Program-made: the position numbers and the translations under genes | The notes under the pieces: model-generated | Database searches by the model: none | Told to the model about the DNA's origin: nothing | The model's input: only the letters and a program-made list of their open reading frames with translations | In this document: positions 1 through 5,644 of the stretch, in pieces | Layout of the letters: each line of letters starts with the position of its first letter | Position numbering within the stretch: position 1 is the stretch's first letter | Assembly: GCA_026393775.1 (NCBI GenBank) | Contig: JAPKZM010000275.1 | Span: 1 to 6,644, forward strand | From: Candidatus Aminicenantota bacterium | Lineage (GTDB): Bacteria > Acidobacteriota > Aminicenantia > UBA2199 | DNA: 6,644 nt | Direction: 5' to 3'

Positions 1-1208
1 GGCCGCGCCGGGACTTGGCTGAAAAAATAGCCGCCCCGCCGTACGATGTCCTCAGTTCCGACGAGGCGCGCGAGCTGGCCAAGGGCAATCCCTATTCGTT
101 CCTGCATGTCGGCAAGCCCGAGATCGACCTGCCGCCCGGGACCGATCTCTACGCCGGCGAGGTGTACGCCAAGGGCAAGGAGAATTTCACCCGCTTCATC
201 AATGAAAAAGCCCTGATCCAGGACAAGAAAAAGTGTTTTTACATCTACAAGCAGATATGGGGCGAGCACGTGCAGATCGGACTGGTCGCCGGCGCATCCT
301 GCCAGGACTACCAGGACGACATGATCAAGAAGCACGAGCTGACGCGCGAGGACAAGGAGCGCGACCGCCAGCGCCACATCGAGACCCTCAACGCCCAGAC
401 CGGACCGGTCTTCCTGACCTACAAGCAAAAGAAGGCCATCGACAAGCTGATTGCGATGGGGATGGCCAAGGAAGCGGAGAACGACATCTCGACCTATGAC
501 GGCGTGCGCCACATTTTCTACGTGGTCGATGACGAGAAGCTGGTCGCGGCCATCCAGAAGGAATTCAGGAAACTGGCCGTCCTGTACGTCGCCGACGGCC
601 ACCACCGTTCCGCCGCCGCCACCCAGATCAAGGCCAAGCGCCAGGAGGCGAACCCGGGCCACAGCGGGGACGAGGAGTACAATTTTTTCCTGGCCGTCAT
701 CTTTCCCCACAACCAGATGAAGATCCTGCCCTACAACCGCGTGGTCAGGGACCTGCACGGCATGGCCCCGGGCGATTTTCTCGCCCGTATTTCCGAGCGC
801 TTCAGCTGCGAGCCGACGGTCGAAAAAGAGCCGGCCAAGCCCCTGGAATTTTCCATGTACATCGGGGGGGAGTGGTATCGCCTGCGCGCCAAACCCGGTA
901 CGTTCGACAAGGCCGATGCCATCGCTTCGCTCGACGTCTCCATCCTGCAGAACAACCTGCTGGCCCCGGTGCTTGGCATCTGCGACCCGCGCACCGACAA
1001 GCGCATCGATTTTATCGGCGGCATCCGCGGCACCGGCGAACTGGAGAAAAAAGTCGATAACGGCCAGTTCGCGGTCGCCTTTTCCTTCCGCGCCACCACC
1101 ATCGAGCAGTTGTTCGCCGTAGCCGACGCCGGCAGGATCATGCCGCCCAAGTCGACCTGGTTCGAGCCCAAGCTCAAGGACGGCTTGGTCTCGCACCTGC
1201 TGGATTGA
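1..1208 (+). CDS. DUF1015 family protein, 5' end cut by window edge
   Basis: The frame is open from the first bases. The codons before the TTG at 15 read P-R-R-D-L, which continues the usual N-terminus of this family, so the real start lies upstream and the TTG is an internal Leu. Numbering from that Leu, family landmarks are PPYDV (8-12), a basic HELTREDKERDRQRH stretch (107-121), ADGHHR (193-198), KILPYNRVV (236-244) and MPPKSTWFEPK (376-386) near the C-terminus. About 401 residues are visible and the family is usually slightly above 400, so only about 15-20 residues are missing. The biochemical role of DUF1015 proteins is not firmly established. The DGHHR motif resembles the conserved motif of ParB/sulfiredoxin-fold serine kinases (SerK), and in some bacteria these genes sit near serA/serC, so a role around serine or phosphoserine is a reasonable inference. 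folD follows after 45 bp. No signal peptide is seen in the visible part, so it is probably cytosolic. Confidence 0.9.
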   Translation, partial: PRRDLAEKIAAPPYDVLSSDEARELAKGNPYSFLHVGKPEIDLPPGTDLYAGEVYAKGKENFTRFINEKALIQDKKKCFYIYKQIWGEHVQIGLVAGASCQDYQDDMIKKHELTREDKERDRQRHIETLNAQTGPVFLTYKQKKAIDKLIAMGMAKEAENDISTYDGVRHIFYVVDDEKLVAAIQKEFRKLAVLYVADGHHRSAAATQIKAKRQEANPGHSGDEEYNFFLAVIFPHNQMKILPYNRVVRDLHGMAPGDFLARISERFSCEPTVEKEPAKPLEFSMYIGGEWYRLRAKPGTFDKADAIASLDVSILQNNLLAPVLGICDPRTDKRIDFIGGIRGTGELEKKVDNGQFAVAFSFRATTIEQLFAVADAGRIMPPKSTWFEPKLKDGLVSHLLD

Positions 1209-1253
1209 AACCGGGTTCATTCGATCCTTCCTTCACATAACCAGGAGGAACAC

Positions 1254-2165
1254 ATGGGAGTATTGGACGGGAAGCTGGTCGCCGAGAAGATCCAGCAGGA
1301 GATCGGACTGGAGATCGAACGGCTGAGGAATGAGAGGAGAGTTGTCCCCGGCCTCGTTGTGATCATGGTCGGCGACGATCCGGCCTCGAGTTCCTACGTG
1401 AACTCAAAAAACAAGCTGGCTGAAAAAATGGGCATTCTTTCCCGGCTGGTCAAGCTTCCGGGAAACGCGGCCGAAGCAGAGGTCATCCAGTCCATCGCTG
1501 CGGCCAACAGCGATCCGTTGATCCACGCCATCCTGGTGCAGATGCCCCTGCCCAGGCACATCGATCCCTGGGGAGTCATCGACCACATTGCCCCGGAAAA
1601 GGATGTCGATGCCTTTCACCCCTTCAACCAGGGGCTGATCCTGCAAAACCGCGGCCGCATCTTTCCCTGCACCCCGCTGGGCGTCATGCGCATCCTCGAC
1701 CACTACGGCATCGATCCGGCGGGCATGAACGCGGCCGTGGTCGGAAGGAGCTTCCTCGTCGGCAAGCCCATGGCCGTGATGCTCTCCAACCGCAACGCCA
1801 CAGTCACCTTGTGCCACTCCCGCACCGCCGGCCTGACCGGGATCCTGCGCGAGTCCGGCCTGGTGGTCGCCGCCGTCGGCAAACCCGGATTCATCACTGC
1901 CGAGATGGTCAAGCCCGGGGCCGTCCTGATTGACGTCGGCATCAACCATATCAACAAGGAAGCGGACTTCGACAAGCACTGCCCCCGCTCCCAGTACGAG
2001 GCCTTCCAGAAGAAAGGCTCGGTCATCACCGGCGACATCCACTACCAGGCGTTTGCCAAGGCCGTCCACTATACGCCGGTGCCGGGCGGGGTCGGGCCGC
2101 TGACGGTGACCATGCTCATGCACAACACCGTCGAGCTGTGCAAGAGGCAACTTCGTGATGCGTGA
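1254..2165 (+). CDS. folD: FolD, methylenetetrahydrofolate dehydrogenase / methenyl-THF cyclohydrolase
   Basis: Cytosolic bifunctional enzyme that interconverts 5,10-methylene-THF, 5,10-methenyl-THF and 10-formyl-THF with NAD(P), feeding purine and formyl-Met synthesis. The 303-residue length is normal or slightly long. Landmarks in order: GDDPASSSYVNSK (40-52) with catalytic Tyr48 and Lys52 (E. coli Tyr50/Lys54), LVQMPLPRHID (94-104), KDVDAFHP (116-123) with Asp119 at the E. coli Asp121 position, PCTPLGV (138-144), the Rossmann loop VVGRSFLVGKPM (162-173), AVGKPGFI (207-214), VLIDVGIN (224-231) and TPVPGGVGPLTVTML (274-288). The start is set by AGGAGG at 1243-1248, five bases before the ATG. 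Two signature positions differ from the commonest form: DVDGFHP reads DVDAFHP, and the usual GDVDF-type segment reads GDIHYQ (260-265). Neither removes a catalytic residue, so the enzyme should be active. The last codons (Arg-Asp-Ala-stop) lie inside a 7-bp repeat tract. The 45-bp gap after the DUF1015 gene suggests co-transcription. Confidence 0.97.
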   Translation: MGVLDGKLVAEKIQQEIGLEIERLRNERRVVPGLVVIMVGDDPASSSYVNSKNKLAEKMGILSRLVKLPGNAAEAEVIQSIAAANSDPLIHAILVQMPLPRHIDPWGVIDHIAPEKDVDAFHPFNQGLILQNRGRIFPCTPLGVMRILDHYGIDPAGMNAAVVGRSFLVGKPMAVMLSNRNATVTLCHSRTAGLTGILRESGLVVAAVGKPGFITAEMVKPGAVLIDVGINHINKEADFDKHCPRSQYEAFQKKGSVITGDIHYQAFAKAVHYTPVPGGVGPLTVTMLMHNTVELCKRQLRDA

Positions 2166-2267
2166 ACGAACTCAAAGGACTCCGTTATGCGTTATGCGAA
2201 AAAGCAAGAATCTGAATGGCTTAAAAAAATGCTGCACCTCATAACGTATCACGCATTACGCATAACG
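2154..2267. repeat. Inverted array of degenerate 7-bp repeats between folD and the broken SDR gene
   Basis: The left arm 2183-2198 reads CGTTATGCGTTATGCG, two CGTTATG heptamers plus CG. The right arm 2252-2267 reads CGCATTACGCATAACG, whose reverse complement matches the left arm at 15 of 16 positions. The right side extends to four consecutive heptamers at 2240-2267: CATAACG, TATCACG, CATTACG, CATAACG. On the left, two related heptamers, CGTGATG (2154-2160) and CGTGAAC (2161-2167), overlap the folD stop region. The space between the 16-bp arms is 53 bp and A/T-rich. The 16-bp arms could form a long hairpin in RNA or single-stranded DNA. No T-run follows it, so it is not a classic intrinsic terminator. 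The layout resembles REP/BIME-like or MITE-like intergenic repeats. Whether it is a family with many genomic copies cannot be judged from one window. Confidence 0.75.
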
Positions 2268-2271
2268 AAAA

Positions 2272-2737
2272 ATGTCTGAAACAGTTCTAATCACCGGCGC
2301 CTCGGGATTGCTGGGGCGGGCTTTGGTCGCGAAATTTTCAGACGAAGGTTTCCAGGTGCTGGCCCAATACCACCAGCATCCATTCCCGGATTCGGCATCG
2401 GTGCAATGGCTTGCCGGCGATTTCTCCACCCCGCGGGGGGTCGAGGATTTTTTACATCGGCAGCGGAAAAAACTCGTTGCCTGCCGATACCTGGTCAACA
2501 ATTTTGGGCCGATCCACGAGCGGCCGACAGCCGTCGTAAGCGGGCGCGATCTCAGCGCCGATTTCGAACTGCAGGTCGTCCCGGCGCTCGATATCACCCA
2601 GCCTGGTCGGTGCGAAGGTTTTACCCAGGGGAGCCCGGCCGGTCGGCCCGAACCTGGTGGCCGAGCGCATTTTCCGGATCATGAAGGGGAAGCGTTCCGG
2701 GATTCATTATCGCTACGCCGGGAGTAGAGGAAAATAA
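2272..2737 (+). pseudogene. Short-chain dehydrogenase/reductase (SDR) remnant, internal deletion with frameshift
   Basis: From ATG 2272 the frame encodes a good SDR N-terminus: beta1 and the cofactor loop TGASGLLG (8-15), LAGDFSTP (47-54, the usual Asp after beta3) and YLVNNFGP (73-80, the NNAG-like segment), up to about VVPALDIT (102-109). After about 2598 this frame degenerates into a Gly/Pro/Arg-rich tail ending at TAG 2725-2727. In the +2 frame (codons from 2603) the sequence becomes protein-like again: LVGAKVLPRGARPVG, then LVAERIFRIMKG and RSGIHYRYAG, ending at TAA 2735-2737. This looks like an SDR C-terminal tail. The two parts total about 155 residues against the usual 230-250, so roughly 80-90 residues are missing, including the catalytic Ser and the YxxxK pair. 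The ATG has no Shine-Dalgarno because repeat sequence runs up to 2267. The best reading is a dead gene with an out-of-frame internal deletion. An assembly collapse is an alternative. The original substrate is unknown. Confidence 0.8.
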
Positions 2738-2750
2738 ACGGAGGCGCAGT

Positions 2751-3248
2751 GTGGACAAGGAAAAAAAAATTGCCCGGTACCAGCGGCTGCAAACGCAGTT
2801 GGCCGGATTGCTCGATAAGACTTGCGACCCGCTGGCCCGCATGGCCACGATCGCCGCGCTGCTTTTTCACAAGTTCGATTATTTTTTCTGGTGCGGATTT
2901 TACCGCCTCGTCCAGGGTGAACTGGTCATTGGCCCGTACCAGGGGCCGCTGGCCTGCCAAGTTCTGGCCAAGGGCAAGGGCGTGTGCTGGGCCGGCGTCA
3001 AGGGGGAAAAAACCATCATCGTTCCCGACGTACGGCAATTTCCCGACCACATCGCCTGCGATTCGCGGTCGCTATCCGAAATTGTCGTGCCCTACAGAGA
3101 CGGCAGCGGCAACGTGGCCGGAGTTTTGGACGTGGACAGCGACTGCCTAGCGCAATTCGACGGGACGGACGCCCGGCAATTGGAAATGATCGTCGCTTGG
3201 CTCAGGGTGAATACCATCGCCGGGGAGATTAAGGGGAAAAAATCATGA
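2751..3248 (+). CDS. msrC: Free methionine-(R)-sulfoxide reductase, GAF domain (fRMsr/MsrC type)
   Basis: A 165-residue single GAF-domain enzyme that reduces free L-methionine-(R)-sulfoxide to methionine, using thioredoxin-type electrons; cytosolic. Family landmarks are FFWCGFY (45-51), LVIGPYQGPLAC (58-69), GKGVC (75-79), VPDVRQFPDHIACDS (91-105), SEIVVP (109-114) and GVLDVDS (124-130). All three cysteines of the E. coli enzyme (Cys84, Cys94, Cys118) are present at matching spacing as Cys69, Cys79 and Cys103. Cys103, in HIACDS, is the expected catalytic residue. The start is GTG 2751, supported by GGAGG at 2740-2744 six bases upstream; the first residues (MDKEKK) lead directly into the domain. 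It begins 13 bp after the SDR remnant and its TGA overlaps the ATG of the next gene (ATGA at 3245-3248), so the two are probably translated together. There are extra cysteines at 25, 48 and 132 that the mechanism does not require. Confidence 0.93.
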   Translation: MDKEKKIARYQRLQTQLAGLLDKTCDPLARMATIAALLFHKFDYFFWCGFYRLVQGELVIGPYQGPLACQVLAKGKGVCWAGVKGEKTIIVPDVRQFPDHIACDSRSLSEIVVPYRDGSGNVAGVLDVDSDCLAQFDGTDARQLEMIVAWLRVNTIAGEIKGKKS

Positions 3249-4903
3249 TGAATAAGACTTGGCGCGGGTTTCACCTGCTGGCAATCGTTGTCTCTTTGCT
3301 AGTCGTTTCCAATGCTGCCCTTGAGGCAAAATCGGAGCCCGGCGAAAAGGGAGTCAGAAACGTCATCCTGCTGATCGCCGATGGAACCGGTGTCGCTCAT
3401 CTCACACTTTCACGCTGGTACAATGGCGGCGCTACGCTGGCCATAGATGAATGGATCTGCGGTTTATTGCGCACCTATGGCGCCAATACGCCGTTGACCG
3501 ATTCGGCCCCGGCGGCCACGGCTTTTGCCACCGGATTTAAGAGCTTCACCGGTTTTATCGGGCTCCTGCCGCAAGAAGTTTCCATGTGGGGCATCGATCC
3601 GAAGCTGAGCACCGACGCGGAAGAAAGACCGCTGGTCACGGTACTGGAAGCGGCTAAACTGGCGGGCAAGGCGACCGGGATTGTGGTGACGTGCGAAATA
3701 CCGCACGCGACCCCAGCCGCGTTTTCCGCCCACCAGGACCGGCGCAAGGATTTCGAAGCCATTGCCGAACAACAGGTGTACAATGGAATCGATGTCGTGC
3801 TGGCCGGCGGCGCCTTGTATCTCGAAGGGCGGAACCGCAAGGATGGGGAAGACTTGATGGCCGTTTTGCGTCAAAAAGGATACTGCCTGGTCCGCAACCG
3901 CAAAGAAATGCTCGCTCCATTGTCCGGCCGGGTTTGGGGTCTTTTTGCCCAGGAGGAAATGGCCAATGATTTGGACCGGGCGGCCACTGAACCAAGCCTC
4001 GCGGAAATGACCGCCAAGGCCATCTCCCTGTTGCAACGCCATCGCAACGGCTTTTTTCTCATGGTCGAGGGCAGCAAGATCGACTGGGCGGCGCACGACA
4101 ACGAACCGGTCGGGGTGGTCAGCGAAGTGCTGGCTTTCGACCGGGCGGTGGCCGCCGCGCTCGCCTTTGCCCGCCGGGACTGCAATACGGCGGTGATCGT
4201 CGTGTCCGACCACGGCTGCGGCGGGTTGTCTATCGGCGACCTGGCGGTTAACTCCCTGAAGGAGAGGCCGGGACTCCCTGCCTTTATTGAGCCGCTGCGC
4301 AAGGCCAGACATACGGCCGAGGGCGTGGAAAAAATGCTCCTGGCCGCAAACGACCTGAGCGCCGGAGCCATCAGCGTCCTGATCGGCGGGGAGTACGGAT
4401 TGGCGCTCAACCAAGAGGAGCTGGCGCGGGTTCAAGCGTACTTCGCCAGGCGCCGCCATAATCAATTCGGCCTGGCCGCGATTCTCGGCCCCATCCTCAG
4501 CCGCGTCGCCTATCTCGGTTGGACGACCGACGGCCACACCGGCGAGGACGTGCCGCTGGCCATTTTCCATCCGCGCGGTTATCGCTTGAGCGGTGTCGTC
4601 CAGAACACGGCCGTCGCCTGGTATATTGACGAAATATTGAACCTCAACCTCCGGGAATGGAACAAGATTTTATATCTGCCGGCGCTGAAAATGTTCGCGG
4701 AAAAAGGAGCCAACGTAGCCATCGAAGAAAAAACGCCCGGGAACAAAGTGCTGGTCGTCAGCAAAGGGACTCAGGTATTGCGTCTGCCGGCCAACAAGAA
4801 CGAGGCCGACCTGGACGGCCGGTCAATAATGTTGCACTCCCTGGTAGTGTACAATGGCATGGCTTTCTTTGTGCCGCGCGAGGCGCTGGATCTGATCAAA
4901 TAG
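3245..4903 (+). CDS. Exported alkaline phosphatase (PhoA family) with C-terminal copper-amine-oxidase-N-like domain
   Basis: Periplasmic or surface phosphomonoesterase that releases phosphate from organic esters. The N-terminus (1-29) is a Sec-type signal peptide: a basic start, a hydrophobic LLAIVVSLLVV core and a cleavage region near SNAALEA; no lipobox. PhoA-family active-site residues align with E. coli: Asp46 (D51), Ser87 in TDSAPAATA (nucleophile S102), Thr156 (T155), Arg167 (R166), Glu275 (E322), Asp280 (D327), His284 (H331), Asp322-His323 (D369-H370) and His431 in GHTGEDV (H412). Spacings within these blocks match exactly, except that 66 extra residues lie between His323 and His431. 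E. coli D153 and K328 are His154 and Trp281 here, the pair seen in Thermotoga-type enzymes with altered third-metal preference. Residues about 485-552 resemble a copper amine oxidase N-terminal-like domain (DGRSIMLHSLVVYNGMAFFVP), probably a binding or anchoring module. Two ATGs stand in tandem (3245, 3248), overlapping the msrC stop. Confidence 0.93.
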   Translation: MMNKTWRGFHLLAIVVSLLVVSNAALEAKSEPGEKGVRNVILLIADGTGVAHLTLSRWYNGGATLAIDEWICGLLRTYGANTPLTDSAPAATAFATGFKSFTGFIGLLPQEVSMWGIDPKLSTDAEERPLVTVLEAAKLAGKATGIVVTCEIPHATPAAFSAHQDRRKDFEAIAEQQVYNGIDVVLAGGALYLEGRNRKDGEDLMAVLRQKGYCLVRNRKEMLAPLSGRVWGLFAQEEMANDLDRAATEPSLAEMTAKAISLLQRHRNGFFLMVEGSKIDWAAHDNEPVGVVSEVLAFDRAVAAALAFARRDCNTAVIVVSDHGCGGLSIGDLAVNSLKERPGLPAFIEPLRKARHTAEGVEKMLLAANDLSAGAISVLIGGEYGLALNQEELARVQAYFARRRHNQFGLAAILGPILSRVAYLGWTTDGHTGEDVPLAIFHPRGYRLSGVVQNTAVAWYIDEILNLNLREWNKILYLPALKMFAEKGANVAIEEKTPGNKVLVVSKGTQVLRLPANKNEADLDGRSIMLHSLVVYNGMAFFVPREALDLIK

Positions 4904-4946
4904 CCTGTTGCTGAGTATGATAAAATACCCATATATCACGGTTACT

Positions 4947-4953
4947 AAGGGGG
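4947..4953 (+). promoter_or_regulatory. Ribosome binding site that fixes the start at 4959
   Basis: AAGGGGG stands five bases before ATG 4959. An in-frame upstream ATG at 4908 would add 17 residues but has no Shine-Dalgarno and would place a polar, Pro/Tyr-containing stretch in front of the signal peptide. The start at 4959 gives a clean MKKFFLLGLIAV signal sequence. Confidence 0.75.
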
Positions 4954-4958
4954 AGACG

Positions 4959-5561
4959 ATGAAAAAATTCTTTTTACTTGGGCTCATTGCGGTCATGGCG
5001 TTTATAGGCTACGCAAAAACCGGAACGGCTGAAAGTGCTCAAACTGCAGCGGTCGGGCCATTCGATGGGTCTTTCGGAGTTTTTAAGTCCGCCGCCGCAG
5101 GGAAAGACTACAGCAAGGCCCTGGCCGCATTGAGGTCGCTCATGCTTTCTTTCTTGGCGGAATCGCCGCTGTTATTAGAACATGTCCGGTTTGTCAAGGG
5201 AGCAGACAACAGCTATGGCATATTTTCGCCTAGGGAGAATGATCTCTTTGCCGCCGCTGAACTGATTTACGTTTATATGGAACCGGCTGGATACGTATTG
5301 AATAAGAACCCGGCGGGATATTATGAATTCGGTTTCAAGGCCGATTTCCAGGTGACCGATGCCCAGGGCAAAATTCTTGGCGGGCAGACCGATTTCGCCG
5401 TCCTGCCGTTCAAATCCTGGAACTCCAATACGGAGATCTCTCTGACTTTCACCTACACTCTCAGCGGGCTGGAAAAGGGAAAGTATAAGCTGATCACTCA
5501 AGTCAGGGACGCGTATTCGCCGAAAAAGGCGTCCTGTGAAAAATGGTTCACGATCGAGTGA
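4959..5561 (+). CDS. Exported protein of unknown function, probable C-terminal beta-sandwich
   Basis: A 200-residue protein that I cannot assign to a named family. Residues 1-25 (MKKFFLLGLIAVMAFIGYAKTGTAE) form a Sec signal peptide with a likely cleavage near GTA-ES, so it should be periplasmic or secreted; no lipobox Cys. Residues about 40-70 (AAAGKDYSKALAALRSLMLSFLAE) look helical. From about 95 on, alternating hydrophobic strands with turns suggest an Ig-like or other beta-sandwich domain: ELIYVYMEP, YYEFGFKADFQVTDAQGKIL, SLTFTYTLSGLEKGKYKLITQVRD, ending in KWFTIE. The phrase pattern 'FKADFQVTDAQGK ... LEKGKYKLITQVRD' resembles periplasmic domains that hold ligands or partner proteins, but this is only a fold impression. 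The single Cys lies near the C-terminus (CEKWFTIE). The gene lies 55 bp after the phosphatase and 83 bp before the DUF4097-like gene, both also exported, so it may belong to an envelope gene group. Confidence 0.82.
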   Translation: MKKFFLLGLIAVMAFIGYAKTGTAESAQTAAVGPFDGSFGVFKSAAAGKDYSKALAALRSLMLSFLAESPLLLEHVRFVKGADNSYGIFSPRENDLFAAAELIYVYMEPAGYVLNKNPAGYYEFGFKADFQVTDAQGKILGGQTDFAVLPFKSWNSNTEISLTFTYTLSGLEKGKYKLITQVRDAYSPKKASCEKWFTIE

Positions 5562-5644
5562 GGCCGGAAAAGGGGAGGCTATTGCGGTCTTTTTGAGGGG
5601 AACTTTTTTTCTGCTGCTTCGTTATATCCATTTGAGGAGGCACC

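Noticed and set aside
1404..2150. A 248-codon minus-strand frame opposite folD.
   Set aside because: Its composition is Gly/Asp/Val-rich with no motif, and it covers a clear folD on the + strand.
2183..2267. The heptamer inverted repeat read as a rho-independent terminator for folD, or as a CRISPR fragment.
   Set aside because: No T-run follows the hairpin and the loop is 53 bp; the 7-bp tandem units have no spacers, so it is not a CRISPR array.
3464..4570. A long minus-strand frame (368 codons) opposite the phosphatase.
   Set aside because: It has no recognisable domain and lies wholly over a gene with a complete active site; a by-product of GC-rich codon use.
4908..4937. Possible promoter TTGCTG (4908-4913) with TATATC (4932-4937) in the A/T-rich gap after the phosphatase.
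   Set aside because: The 18-bp spacing is acceptable but only about half the bases match each consensus box, so it is too weak to list.
5562..5612. Possible intrinsic terminator using AAAAG and CTTTTT segments and the T-run near 5604.
   Set aside because: The stem is short and A/T-only with poor pairing beyond it, and the T-run does not directly follow a GC-rich hairpin.
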